From Streptomyces sp. NBC_01445 (GTDB lineage: Bacteria > Actinomycetota > Actinomycetes > Streptomycetales > Streptomycetaceae), in the NCBI RefSeq assembly GCF_035918235.1, contig NZ_CP109485.1, positions 9,579,001 through 9,643,000 on the forward strand: a stretch of 64,000 nt of DNA, in the 5' to 3' direction. Within the stretch, counting starts at the first letter, position 1; each line of letters begins with the position of its first letter. Positions 8,563-18,333 of this stretch are shown here, one piece after another. Both the position numbers and the translations under genes were made by a program. The notes under the pieces were generated by a model. That model searched no databases. It was not told where the DNA came from and worked only from the letters and a program-made list of their open reading frames with translations.

Positions 8563-9554
8563 TGGCCATGGTGGAGACCGTCCGGGGACCGGTGGACACG
8601 GGCGCCCTGGAGCGCACGTACATGCACGAGCACATCTTCGTGCTGAGCCCGGACGTGCAGCAGAACTACCCAGGGGAGTGGGGTGACGAGAACGACCGGA
8701 TCGCGGACGCGGTGGACAAGCTCGGCGCGCTCAGCGCTCAGGGTGTCCGCACCATCGTCGACCCCACGGTGATCGGCCTGGGCCGTTACATTCCACGGAT
8801 CCAGCGCGTCGCCGAGCAGCTTCCCGACCTCAACATCGTGGTGGCGACGGGCTGTTACACGTACGAAGACGTGCCGTTCTTCTTCCATCACCGCGGTCCG
8901 GCGCTGAACGAAGCCGCGGGCATGGAAGTGCCGGACCCGATGGTGGACATGTTCGTCGGCGACATCGAGGACGGCATCGCCGGCACCGGCGTCAAGGCCG
9001 GCCTTCTCAAGTGCGCCATCGACCAGCAGGGCCTCACACCGGGAGTGGAGCGGGTGATGCGTGCGGTGGCCAAGGCGCATCTGCGCACCGGCACCCCCAT
9101 CACCGTGCACACCCACCCAGGGGCGCGCACGGGGCTGGAGGTCAGGCGTGTGCTGTGCGAGGAGGAGGGCGTGGACCCGAGCCGCGTCGTGCTCGGGCAC
9201 AGCGGTGACACCACCGACGTGGACCACCTCGGCGAACTGGCCGAAGCCGGATTCGTACTCGGGATGGACCGGTTCGGGATCAACCTCGAGACCACCTTCG
9301 AGGCCCGGGCCGAGACGGTGGTGGAGATGTGCCGACGGGGGTACGCCGACCGGATGGTGCTCTCGCAGGACGCTTCCTGCTACATCGACTGGATCGACCC
9401 CGCCGTCATGCCGCTGCTCCCGCAGTGGCATTACCTCCACATCGTGGACGAGGTGCTGCCCTACCTCGAACGGCGCGGGGTCGCCAAGGAGCAGATCGAC
9501 ACCATGCTCGTCGACGTCCCCCGCCGCTACTTCGAGGCCGGTGCCAAGGGCTAG
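8562..9554 (+). CDS. Phosphotriesterase-family metal-dependent hydrolase
   Basis: Amidohydrolase-superfamily protein of 330 residues. All binuclear metal ligands of the PTE family are in place: HEH at 22-24, the carboxylated lysine K150 (GLLKCAID), H183 and H213, and D270 (LSQDASCY). Family members hydrolyse phosphotriesters, lactones or amide-like bonds; in actinomycetes many are lactonases or enzymes of unknown substrate. The ATG at 8562 overlaps the TGA of the acyl-CoA ligase pseudogene, so it was translated in an operon with that ligase. It may have opened or cleaved the substrate that the ligase then activated. The gene itself is intact. Confidence 0.85.
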   Translation: MAMVETVRGPVDTGALERTYMHEHIFVLSPDVQQNYPGEWGDENDRIADAVDKLGALSAQGVRTIVDPTVIGLGRYIPRIQRVAEQLPDLNIVVATGCYTYEDVPFFFHHRGPALNEAAGMEVPDPMVDMFVGDIEDGIAGTGVKAGLLKCAIDQQGLTPGVERVMRAVAKAHLRTGTPITVHTHPGARTGLEVRRVLCEEEGVDPSRVVLGHSGDTTDVDHLGELAEAGFVLGMDRFGINLETTFEARAETVVEMCRRGYADRMVLSQDASCYIDWIDPAVMPLLPQWHYLHIVDEVLPYLERRGVAKEQIDTMLVDVPRRYFEAGAKG

Positions 9555-9560
9555 GGCCGG

Positions 9561-10118
9561 TCAGCCCATCGTCTTGGCCCCGTCGAGGGACTCGCGGATG
9601 ATGTCGGCGTGGCCGCAGTGCTGAGCGGTCTCGGCGACGATGTGCATCAGCACCTGGCGCGCCGACCACTTGCCGCCCGGCTCGGACCACGGGGCCTTCG
9701 GCAGCGGCCACGTGACATCCAGGTCGGGGAGATCGGCGATCACCTCGTCGGTCCGGCGGCCCTCCTTGGCGTAGGCGGCCAGCACACCTTCCAACGTCTC
9801 GCCTGGCTGCAGCCGGAACCCGTCGGCGCGGCGGGCCCAGTCGGCCTCGGTCATGGCCGTGAAGTCAGGCATCGCGGACGGGCCGTTGAGGATGAAGTCC
9901 ACCCAGGACCGCTCGACCTCGGTGACGTGCTTGATGAGACCGCCCACGCACAGCGCACTCGCGGTGGTCTGCTTCGCGGCCTGCTCGTCGGTGAGGTCAC
10001 GGGCGGTGAAGCGCAGGAAGTTCCGCTGCTTGTCCAGCGCCTCCAGCCACTCGGCGCGCTCGCCGGTGACGGCCGGGGCCTCTGCCTGGGCCTGGGTGTC
10101 CAGCTCGTTGACAGCCAT
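9561..10118 (-). CDS. DinB-like (DUF664) putative metal-binding protein
   Basis: Protein of 185 residues with a DinB/YfiT-like four-helix bundle pattern. It reads RNFLRFTARDLTDEQAAKQTTASALCVGGLIKHVTEVERSWVDF, with the histidine at KHVTE, and later MHIVAETAQHCGHADIIRESL, whose histidines complete the usual metal triad. Many actinomycete paralogues are thiol-dependent (mycothiol/bacillithiol-S-transferase-like) enzymes; the substrate here is not known. The start chosen is the ATG at 10118, with GGAGG upstream; the frame extends 13 codons further without a ribosome site. It ends seven bases from the convergent hydrolase gene. Confidence 0.75.
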   Translation of the reverse strand: MAVNELDTQAQAEAPAVTGERAEWLEALDKQRNFLRFTARDLTDEQAAKQTTASALCVGGLIKHVTEVERSWVDFILNGPSAMPDFTAMTEADWARRADGFRLQPGETLEGVLAAYAKEGRRTDEVIADLPDLDVTWPLPKAPWSEPGGKWSARQVLMHIVAETAQHCGHADIIRESLDGAKTMG

Positions 10119-10241
10119 GGTTACGCCTCCACGTGTTTCTGCTCCGTCGGACAACAACCACGCTATGCCCCATGTAGGTCAGACTCTGTCCTAGACGGCT
10201 CGCGCCCGGTGATGTGAATCGCCGGCCCCAAGGACGCGTGA

Positions 10242-10275
10242 GCCCCGGGCAGCCGCAGTGCGACTGGCCCGGGGC
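10242..10275. terminator. Stem-loop GCCCCGGGC...GCCCGGGGC after pyc
   Basis: A perfect nine-base stem (10242-10250 with 10267-10275) and a 16-base loop, lying 88 bases downstream of the pyruvate carboxylase stop on the minus strand. There is no T-run, as is usual for Streptomyces terminators. Confidence 0.5.
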
Positions 10276-10362
10276 CTGCGCCTTGAGAGATACAGGGGGT
10301 GGAACTGTCCCGGCATTCCTCAGCGACGCACAGGTCAGCGATCAGGCGTCGGGCGTCACGCG

Positions 10363-13300
10363 TCAGGCGAGTTCGACCAGCAGGTCTCCGCCCTCCACCT
10401 GCTGGATCGCGTTGATGGCGAGCCGGGACACCGTGCCGCCCTTCGGGGCGGTGATGGAGGCCTCCATCTTCATCGCCTCGATCGTGGCCACCGTTGCACC
10501 GGCCTCCACCGTGTCGCCCTCGGCCACCGCCAGCGTGACCACGCCTGCGAACGGCGCCGCGACGTGGTTCGAGTTGGACTTGTCCGCCTTCTCGGTCACC
10601 GGGACATCGGACGCCACGGAGTGGTCCCGTACCTGGATCGGCCGCAGTTGACCGTTCAGAGTGGCCATCACGGTGCGTACACCGCGCTCGTCCGCTTCGC
10701 CGATGGCCTCCAGCTCGATGAGCAGCCGGACGCCGGGTTCCAGGTCCACGGAGTACTCGCGGTCCGGGCTGATGCCGTAGAAGAAGTCCTTGCTGGCCAG
10801 CACGCTGGTGTCGCCGAACGCCTGCCGGTGGCTCTCGAAGTCCTTGGTCGGCCCGGGGAACAGCAGCTGGTTCAGCGTCGACCGCCGGTCCTTCGCGAGA
10901 CCGGCGCGCTCCTCGGCGGACAGTTCACGCATCGGCTCGGGTCCGGCGCGGCCCTGCAGCGCCTTGGTGCGGAACGGCTCCGGCCACCCGCCGGGCGGCA
11001 GGCCAAGCTCGCCGTGCAGGAACCCGATGACCGAGGACGGGAGGTCGAACGAGTTCGGCTCGGCCTCGAAGTCCGCAGGCGACACCCCGGCCCCCACCAG
11101 GTGCAGCGCGAGGTCGCCGACCACCTTGGACGAAGGGGTGACCTTCACGAGGTGGCCGAGGATCCGGTCGGCGGCGGCGTACATCGCTTCGATGTCCTCG
11201 AACCGGTCGCCGAGCCCGAGCGCGATGGCCTGCGTCCGGAGATTGGAGAGCTGGCCGCCGGGGATCTCGTGGTGGTAGACGCGACCGGTCGGCGAGGACA
11301 GGCCCGCCTCGAACGGCGCGTAGATCTTGCGCACGCTCTCCCAGTACGGCTCCAGATCGCAGACGGCCTGGAGATCGAGGCCGGTCGGCCGTTCCGAGTG
11401 ATTGGTCGCGGCGACGATCGCCGAGAGGGACGGCTGCGAGGTGGTGCCCGCCATCGACGCCACCGCCCCGTCCACCGCGTCGGCGCCCGCCTGGATCGCC
11501 GCGAGATACGTGGCCAGCTGGCCACCCGCGGTGTCGTGCGTGTGGATGTGTACGGGCAGATCGAACTCCCTGCGCAGCGCGGAGACCAGCTTCGCCGCCG
11601 CAGGCGCGCGCAGCAGCCCCGCCATGTCCTTGACCGCGAGCACATGGGCGCCCGCGTCCACGATCTGCTCCGCGAGACGCAGGTAGTAGTCGAGGGTGTA
11701 GAGCTTCTCCGACGGGTCGGACAGGTCGGAGGTGTAGCAGAGGGCGACCTCCGCGACCGCCGAGCCGGTCTCACGCACCGCGTCGATCGCGGGCCGCATC
11801 TGACCCACGTCGTTCAGGGCGTCGAAGATCCGGAAGATGTCGATACCGGTCGCGGCAGCCTCTTCCACGAAGGCGTTGGTCACCTCCGTGGGGTACGGCG
11901 TGTAGCCGACCGTGTTACGGCCGCGCAGCAGCATCTGCAGACAGATGTTGGGCACGGCCGCGCGCAGTTGGGCGAGCCGGTCCCACGGGTCCTCGGCGAG
12001 GAAGCGCAGCGCGACGTCGTAGGTCGCGCCGCCCCAGCACTCCAGCGAAAGGAGTTGCGGCACCGTCTGCGCCACGGCCGGTGCCGCAGCGAGGAGGTCC
12101 TTGGTACGGACGCGGGTGGCGAGCAGCGACTGATGCGCGTCCCGGAACGTGGTGTCGGTGACGCCGATGGTGGGGGAGGCGCGCAGCCACCGGGCGAAGC
12201 CCTCGGGGCCGAGCTCGGTCAGTTTCTGCTTGGAGCCGGCCGGCGGTTCGCCGTCGGGCAGCCGCGGGAGCTTGGTGGCGGCATCGATCAGATGGGGCCG
12301 CTCGCCGTGCGGCTTGTTGACCGTGACGTCGGCGAGGTAGGTGAGCAACTTCGAGCCACGGTCGGCCGAGTGACGTGCCGTCAGCAGATGCGGCCGCTTC
12401 TCGATGAACGAAGTGGTGACGCGTCCGGCGGCGAAGTCGGGATCGTCGAGAACGGCCTGGAGGAAGGGAATGTTCGTCGACACACCGCGGATACGGAACT
12501 CGGCCACGGCACGCCGGGCCCGGCCGACCGCCGTCTCGAAGTCCCGTCCCCGGCAGGTCAGTTTGACCAGCATCGAGTCGAAGTGGGCGCTGATCTCCGT
12601 ACCGGCATGGGTGGTGCCGCCGTCCAGCCGGATGCCGGAGCCGCCCGGGGAACGGTAGGCGCTGATCTTGCCGGTGTCGGGGCGGAAGCCGTTGGCCGGG
12701 TCCTCGGTGGTGATCCGGCACTGCAGCGCGGCGCCGTGGAGGCGCACGGTGTCCTGGGACAGGCCGAGGTCGTCCAGCGTCTCGCCGGCGGCGATCCGCA
12801 GCTGCGCCTGGACGAGGTCCACATCGGTGACCTCCTCGGTCACCGTGTGCTCGACCTGGATCCGCGGATTCATCTCGATGAAGACGTGCTGTCCGGCGGG
12901 GTCGAGGAGGAATTCCACGGTGCCCGCGTTGCGGTAGCCGATCTGCCGGGCGAACTTCACGGCGTCGGCGCAGATCCGCTCGCGCACCTCGGGATCGAGA
13001 TTCGGCGCGGGCGCCAGCTCGATCACCTTCTGGTGGCGACGCTGCAAGGAGCAGTCGCGCTCGAAGAGATGGATGACGCGGCCCTCGCCGTCGGCGAGGA
13101 TCTGCACCTCGATGTGCCGGGGCTCGACCACGGCCTTCTCCAGGAAGACGGTCGGGTCGCCGAACGCCGACTCGGCCTCGCGGGCCGCAGCCTCGATCGA
13201 CTCGCGCAGCGTCGCCGGGTCCTCCACGCGCCGCATGCCGCGCCCGCCGCCACCGGCCACGGCCTTGACGAAGACCGGGAATCCGAGATCGTCGGCCGCC

Positions 13301-13737
13301 CGGACCAGCTCGTCGACGTCGGTCGAGGGCTGCGAGGAACCGAGGACCGGGACGCCGGCCGCGCGGGCCGCGGCCACGGCGCGCGCCTTGTTCCCCGTCA
13401 GTTCGAGCGTCTCGGCACTCGGCCCGACGAACGTGATGCCGGAACGCTCGCACGCGAGAGCCAGCTCAGGGTTCTCGGACAGGAAGCCGTACCCGGGATA
13501 GATGGCGTCGGCGCCCGCCTTGCGCGCCGCACGGATGATCTCGTCGACGGAGAGATAGGCCCGTACGGGGTGCCCGGCCTCGCCGATCTCGTAGGCTTCG
13601 TCCGCCTTCATCCGGTGCAGTGAGTTGCGATCCTCGTGAGGGAACACCGCGACGGTTCGAGCCCCTAGCTCAAAGCCGGCGCGGAACGCCCGGATCGCGA
13701 TCTCTCCGCGGTTGGCGACGAGCACCTTACGGAACAT
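10363..13737 (-). CDS. pyc: Pyruvate carboxylase
   Basis: Multidomain biotin enzyme of 1124 residues making oxaloacetate from pyruvate, bicarbonate and ATP (anaplerosis, cytoplasm). Domains in order: biotin carboxylase/ATP-grasp (MFRKVLVANRGEIAIRA start, GGGGRGMR glycine loop, EMNPRIQVEHTVTEE, residues 1-460), the carboxyltransferase TIM barrel (FRDAHQSLLATR near 540; the metal-binding HIHTHD near 740), a tetramerisation/allosteric linker, and the C-terminal biotinyl domain with EAMKMEA, biotin on K1090. The length matches single-chain actinobacterial Pyc. Two ATGs lie at 13743 and 13737; the second, eight bases from GGAAGG, gives the conserved MFRKVLVANR start. It stands alone as a monocistron. 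Confidence 0.96.
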   Translation of the reverse strand: MFRKVLVANRGEIAIRAFRAGFELGARTVAVFPHEDRNSLHRMKADEAYEIGEAGHPVRAYLSVDEIIRAARKAGADAIYPGYGFLSENPELALACERSGITFVGPSAETLELTGNKARAVAAARAAGVPVLGSSQPSTDVDELVRAADDLGFPVFVKAVAGGGGRGMRRVEDPATLRESIEAAAREAESAFGDPTVFLEKAVVEPRHIEVQILADGEGRVIHLFERDCSLQRRHQKVIELAPAPNLDPEVRERICADAVKFARQIGYRNAGTVEFLLDPAGQHVFIEMNPRIQVEHTVTEEVTDVDLVQAQLRIAAGETLDDLGLSQDTVRLHGAALQCRITTEDPANGFRPDTGKISAYRSPGGSGIRLDGGTTHAGTEISAHFDSMLVKLTCRGRDFETAVGRARRAVAEFRIRGVSTNIPFLQAVLDDPDFAAGRVTTSFIEKRPHLLTARHSADRGSKLLTYLADVTVNKPHGERPHLIDAATKLPRLPDGEPPAGSKQKLTELGPEGFARWLRASPTIGVTDTTFRDAHQSLLATRVRTKDLLAAAPAVAQTVPQLLSLECWGGATYDVALRFLAEDPWDRLAQLRAAVPNICLQMLLRGRNTVGYTPYPTEVTNAFVEEAAATGIDIFRIFDALNDVGQMRPAIDAVRETGSAVAEVALCYTSDLSDPSEKLYTLDYYLRLAEQIVDAGAHVLAVKDMAGLLRAPAAAKLVSALRREFDLPVHIHTHDTAGGQLATYLAAIQAGADAVDGAVASMAGTTSQPSLSAIVAATNHSERPTGLDLQAVCDLEPYWESVRKIYAPFEAGLSSPTGRVYHHEIPGGQLSNLRTQAIALGLGDRFEDIEAMYAAADRILGHLVKVTPSSKVVGDLALHLVGAGVSPADFEAEPNSFDLPSSVIGFLHGELGLPPGGWPEPFRTKALQGRAGPEPMRELSAEERAGLAKDRRSTLNQLLFPGPTKDFESHRQAFGDTSVLASKDFFYGISPDREYSVDLEPGVRLLIELEAIGEADERGVRTVMATLNGQLRPIQVRDHSVASDVPVTEKADKSNSNHVAAPFAGVVTLAVAEGDTVEAGATVATIEAMKMEASITAPKGGTVSRLAINAIQQVEGGDLLVELA

Positions 13738-14371
13738 GCGCATGTCCTTCCGTCGCCCGGAATGGGCGAACTGTCGGGTTGCGGGGCGTCACGCTCCCGG
13801 ATCATGCCACCTCTGCAGTCAAGACATCCAGGTGCACTACGTCACATGCCGCAGCGCCGGGTGGAGATGCCCCGACCGGTTTGACCACCGATTACTGGCG
13901 TAGCGCCCGGACGCGTCGCCGCCCCGAGTCACGCTCCGGACCGGGCAGCTCCGGACGTCGGCATGAGAGCCCCAACTCGCCATATTCGGCACGATGCTGA
14001 TGGGCCTGTGGAGTCTCCGTCACGCCCGCACCTCCGGGGATACGGGCGCTCACCGTCCGCCGCGACATGAACGGTAAGTGAGCCATTCACATAAAGGCAT
14101 CACGAAGAGCGCACGCAATGGGCACACTGATGTGAGGTGTTCGACGGTGAAATGGATCCCGCGCTCGCACATTTAGGCAAGTTGCCGATTACCTGGCCAT
14201 ATTTGGGATATTCCGATGGCCATGTAACGCGACGGCGGTTGCGTGACGCAGAGTTGTACGGGCCCGCGCGACGCTTTGCATGTGTGGTGCGGCAGGCGAT
14301 TGCCTGAGAGAGCCAGAGGCGATGTTCGCTCCTGCCTCGGCCTGCAAAGTAACGCGTCAGATTGGATTCCC
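13738..14371. other. Long intergenic region, no convincing gene
   Basis: About 630 bases between the divergent pyc gene and a small membrane protein gene. It contains an unusually AT-rich patch for this genome at about 14160-14230. That patch has an inverted repeat GGCCAT...ATGGCC around ATATTTGGGATATT (14196-14225), likely promoter or operator sequence. A minus-strand frame at 13892-14086 has low-complexity content and no supporting ribosome site, so it is not called. Part of the region is probably the pyc leader. Confidence 0.45.
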
Positions 14372-14740
14372 GTGAGCAATACCGACCCGATGGCCGGACC
14401 GCCCCACCCCTACGACCAGTACCAGCAGCCCCCACAGCCGCCACGGCGCCCTGAGCGGCGCGAGGGCGGCGCCCGGCGGACGGGGCTGGTCATCCACACC
14501 ATCGCTGACATTGCCGCGGTGTTCCTGGGCCTGTGGATTCTGCTCTACCTGCTCGAAGCCAACCAGGACAACGTCTTCGTCGAGTTCGTGCACGGCATGG
14601 CCGACTGGCTGGCCTGGTGGTCACAGGATGTTTTCACCATGGACACAGAAGGCCTTCGCGTTCTCCTCAATTACGGTCTGCCGGCGGTGATTTACCTGCT
14701 GGTCGGGCACGGGATCGCCGCGCGGCTCAACCGCGTGTGA
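14372..14740 (+). CDS. Small conserved membrane protein
   Basis: Protein of 122 residues starting at a GTG at 14372. It begins with a Pro/Gln-rich cytoplasmic tail (PHPYDQYQQPPQPPRR), then has two hydrophobic segments: one at about residues 42-62 (HTIADIAAVFLGLWILLYLL) and one near the C-terminus (LLNYGLPAVIYLLVGHGIA). A short aromatic amphipathic section with WLAWWSQDVF lies between. Proteins like this are widespread in Streptomyces without an assigned role. It has no obvious partner apart from the small gene that follows 124 bases later. Confidence 0.7.
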   Translation: MSNTDPMAGPPHPYDQYQQPPQPPRRPERREGGARRTGLVIHTIADIAAVFLGLWILLYLLEANQDNVFVEFVHGMADWLAWWSQDVFTMDTEGLRVLLNYGLPAVIYLLVGHGIAARLNRV

Positions 14741-14864
14741 CCGCGATCAATCTTGCATTACCGGCCGGCTCCGAGTGAACTGTCGGCCCAGCCTCGTGCG
14801 GCACCGAGCCTTTCGGGAACCGAACGGACCACGAGTACGACAGATACCGAGAAGGACCAGCCCT

Positions 14865-15065
14865 GTGAATTTCAGCTCAACCGGAAACGACCATCTGCCG
14901 GTCTACGAGAGCCTGGTACGCGAACGCGGTGACGTCGTGGCGGAGGCCCGCCTGGTGGCCCAGGAGGCGCAGTACCAGGCGGCCTACGCGCTCAACGGTC
15001 ATGGTGGGGCCCGGCCGACGCCCGATCCGGCCGGACACCCCGCCGGGCCGAACGGAAGGCCTTAG
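14865..15065 (+). CDS. Small hypothetical protein, 66 residues
   Basis: A GTG start with AGAAGGA eight to ten bases upstream opens a 66-residue acidic protein. Its first half is predicted helical (YESLVRERGDVVAEARLVAQEAQYQAAYAL) and its tail is Pro/Gly-rich and probably disordered. Codon usage has the normal GC-rich third position. I do not recognise the family. It lies between the small membrane protein gene and a convergent secreted protein gene. Confidence 0.55.
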   Translation: MNFSSTGNDHLPVYESLVRERGDVVAEARLVAQEAQYQAAYALNGHGGARPTPDPAGHPAGPNGRP

Positions 15066-15093
15066 GCCGTGAGGGCGTCGGCGCGCTCCTGAT

Positions 15094-15774
15094 TCAGCTC
15101 ACGAATTCCCTGTCCCCGTAGTGCACTTGGGCCGTCTGCCAGTCGACACCCAGCTTGGCCGTGAACTCCCGGGCCAGTGTCAGGTCGCCGAGCGGGGCGA
15201 TGAGGATGAGCCTGCCGTCGACGGTGACCGAGCCGCCGCCGAGTTTGTCGCGGGCCACCGGGTCCGCGACCAGCTCGTCATGCAGCCTGCTTGCGCTGAC
15301 GCCGGCCGCCTCGATTTCGAGTGCGTCGGTCTCCGGCGAGGTGGGCGGCAGACGGCGGAAGGTGAGCACGGACTCCTGGAGGTACGTCTTGGCGATGACG
15401 CCGGCGATGTGGTGGAGCCCGTCACGGCCGACCCTGTTGATGCCGAACTCGCGTGAGCGCTCATAGGTGGCCCGCTTGAGGTCGCCGGACCAGAAGACTC
15501 CCTCCAGGAGCTTCGAGGCGACGGGCGTGGCCCCGTTGGCGCGGATGATCCCGCGTACTTCGTGGTCGAAGCGTGTGAGACGGGTGTGGAGCCTGGGGTC
15601 GTCCGGGTCCGTGATGACCGCGGTGTTGTCGGTGGCGAAAAGTTCCGCCGTAGGGCGATCGGCGGCGGCGGAGCTCGCGGCCGGGGAGCTGCCGGCGCCC
15701 GTGAGCCCCAGTGCCAGGGCGGCGACGGTTGCGGCCATGAGACGCAGCTGCCGCCGCGCGATGGTGATCTTCAT
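15094..15774 (-). CDS. Secreted protein of unknown function
   Basis: 226 residues from the ATG at 15774 (MKITIARRQLRLMAATVAALALGL), which gives a standard Sec signal peptide with an A-x-A cleavage region near residue 35; the frame opens 17 codons earlier without a ribosome site. The mature part is soluble and mixed alpha/beta, with no cysteine pairs, lipobox or membrane segment. I cannot assign a family. It ends 28 bases from the convergent 66-residue gene and follows the MFS gene in the same direction with only a 66-base gap, so the two may be co-transcribed. Confidence 0.6.
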   Translation of the reverse strand: MKITIARRQLRLMAATVAALALGLTGAGSSPAASSAAADRPTAELFATDNTAVITDPDDPRLHTRLTRFDHEVRGIIRANGATPVASKLLEGVFWSGDLKRATYERSREFGINRVGRDGLHHIAGVIAKTYLQESVLTFRRLPPTSPETDALEIEAAGVSASRLHDELVADPVARDKLGGGSVTVDGRLILIAPLGDLTLAREFTAKLGVDWQTAQVHYGDREFVS

Positions 15775-15840
15775 GGGTTGGTCAACGACCTGGGCCGGGC
15801 TTCGTTGCGGCAGTTGCGCGATCATGCGGTGTCGCAGACG

Positions 15841-17052
15841 CTACGGACCAGGGCGTGCGTGCTCAGGTGTCGTACGACGTGGCCGCCGGACGAGATAGAC
15901 ACCCGCGGTCGACACCAGCACCGCCATGACCGCGATGAACACCAGCCCGGCACCTTCCAGGCCGATCGGCCCCGTCAGGACTCCGACACCGATGACCGGC
16001 ACGGAGATGCCCGCGTACGCCACCACGAAGAGCGTGGAGATCACTGACGCGCGATGGTCCGGGGGAGACGCCTCGGCCACGGCGCCGAGCGCCGCACGAA
16101 ACGCCAGTCCCTGCCCCGTGCCGCCGACGAGCGCGCTCAGCATGACCAGTACCAGCAGGTCCCACCGCAGCGCGCCGGCGAGCAGGGCGAGTCCGGCGAG
16201 GAGCCCGGCGCAGCCCAGCGGCAGGGATCGCTCCATCCCGACCCGGGTGACCGCGAGTTGGCCCGCGGTCGAGGCGAAGAAGGCGAGTGCGACGACCAGG
16301 CCGCTCACGGCGTGGTTGTCCACGTCGAGGGACTCGGCGAGGAACGCCGGACTGACCGAGGTGAACACGCCGAACAACGCGAACCCCACGAACGCGGCGA
16401 TCGCGGCGGGTCCGAACACCGGCCGCACCTGCGGGGGCAGACTCGGCCGCTGCGGCCGTACGGTGCTCAGCGGCCGCCGCTCGGCCACGGTCTCCGGCAG
16501 CCACAGCAGGACGGCGGCCGAGGCGGCCACCAGCGCGAGGTGCACGGCGAAGGGCAGGTACAGCGGCCAGGCGGCGTACTGGGCGAGCAGTCCGGCGAGC
16601 AGCGGACCGCAGCCCAGCCCGCCCATGTTGGCGGCGGTCGCCACGAACGTGGCGCGGGAGCCACCGCCGTGCGGCGCCAGCTCGATGACGTACACGGTGG
16701 CGGCCCCGGTGAACAGCCCGGCGGCAAATCCGGAGAGCAGCCGCCCCGCATACAGCCAGCCCAGCCCGGTGGCACTCAGGAAGCACACGGCGCTGGCCGC
16801 CGCGAACCCCAGCCCCCACAACAGAACTGGCCGCCTGCCCAAAGCGTCCGACGCGTTGCCCGCCAGCAACAGCACACCGATGACCCCGAAGGCATACACG
16901 GCATAGACGACGGTCACCGTCAGCTCGGAGAACCCGAACTTGTCCTGGTAGAGCCCATAGAGCGGGGTCGGCAGGGTGGTGCCGGCCATACACACGGCGA
17001 ATACCGCGCCGGCGAGGGAACACTTACGCCATGCTCGGCGATCACCGTCCAT
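15841..17052 (-). CDS. MFS transporter (drug/sugar efflux type)
   Basis: 403 residues with about twelve membrane segments. The start is the ATG at 17052 (MDGDRRAWRKC), directly before the first membrane helix that carries the LPTPLYGLYQDKFGF pattern. The loop 2-3 signature is present as GNASDALGRRPVLLWG. The sequence pattern matches the small-molecule efflux MFS proteins common in Streptomyces; the substrate is unknown. The frame reads far upstream, but that part is the remnant of another gene read in a wrong frame. No linked regulator is seen. Confidence 0.8.
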   Translation of the reverse strand: MDGDRRAWRKCSLAGAVFAVCMAGTTLPTPLYGLYQDKFGFSELTVTVVYAVYAFGVIGVLLLAGNASDALGRRPVLLWGLGFAAASAVCFLSATGLGWLYAGRLLSGFAAGLFTGAATVYVIELAPHGGGSRATFVATAANMGGLGCGPLLAGLLAQYAAWPLYLPFAVHLALVAASAAVLLWLPETVAERRPLSTVRPQRPSLPPQVRPVFGPAAIAAFVGFALFGVFTSVSPAFLAESLDVDNHAVSGLVVALAFFASTAGQLAVTRVGMERSLPLGCAGLLAGLALLAGALRWDLLVLVMLSALVGGTGQGLAFRAALGAVAEASPPDHRASVISTLFVVAYAGISVPVIGVGVLTGPIGLEGAGLVFIAVMAVLVSTAGVYLVRRPRRTTPEHARPGP

Positions 17053-17109
17053 GGCGTCGACAGTAGTTGCGCCTGCCCGCCCGGCACGGGTAGGGCGTGG
17101 CCGACGCGC

Positions 17110-17402
17110 CGCTGGGCGGAGCCCTGCAGCAGTCGGGCGCGAGGCCGGTCCCGATGCCGTCGCCGAGGAACTGCAGCGCAGCCGGATCGGTCCGCAGCCG
17201 CCGGTGGGCAGGTGGGGCCTGGCCGGGGCCGTCCTCGATCCACTTGACGACCAGGGTGTGGGGCGTCGGTACCGCTGAGGTAGACCCGGGCCGCGGACCA
17301 GGGTTCGATGCGTTCCCAGCGAACTGCGTTGATCGGCGAACGGCAGGTGCCGGTCAGGTTCAGCAGAGCAACGGCGCGGGAGACCGCTCGGTGAGCAGGC
17401 AT
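17110..17402 (-). pseudogene. Remnant of an aminoglycoside-phosphotransferase-like kinase
   Basis: Starting from an ATG at 17402 the minus strand reads INAVRWERIEPWSAARVYLSGTDAPH. After a shift of frame near 17256-17266 it continues as TLVVKWIEDGPG and RLRTDPAALQFLGDGIG. The V-V-K-W lysine strand followed by an A-A-L-x-F-L helix is the N-lobe pattern of APH-family small-molecule kinases. The similarity fades near 17115, and no HGD catalytic loop follows because the MFS gene begins at 17052. About 95 of an expected 300 residues remain, with one frameshift, so this is a dead gene. Confidence 0.5.
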
Positions 17403-17464
17403 CCCTGCACTCTACGGATCGAGCACCCTGCATCGAGGGCCTACCGCCCCGGGCGGGAGGTGAG

Positions 17465-18329
<865 letters not shown>

Positions 18330-18333
<4 letters not shown>

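Noticed and set aside
10258..13623. 1121-codon open frame on the plus strand opposite pyc
   Set aside because: It is the antisense shadow of pyruvate carboxylase; the GC-rich codon bias opens the opposite frame, and its product is Arg/Gly/His-rich with no family match.
13892..14086. 64-codon minus-strand frame in the pyc upstream gap
   Set aside because: Low-complexity Arg/Pro-rich product and no ribosome site.
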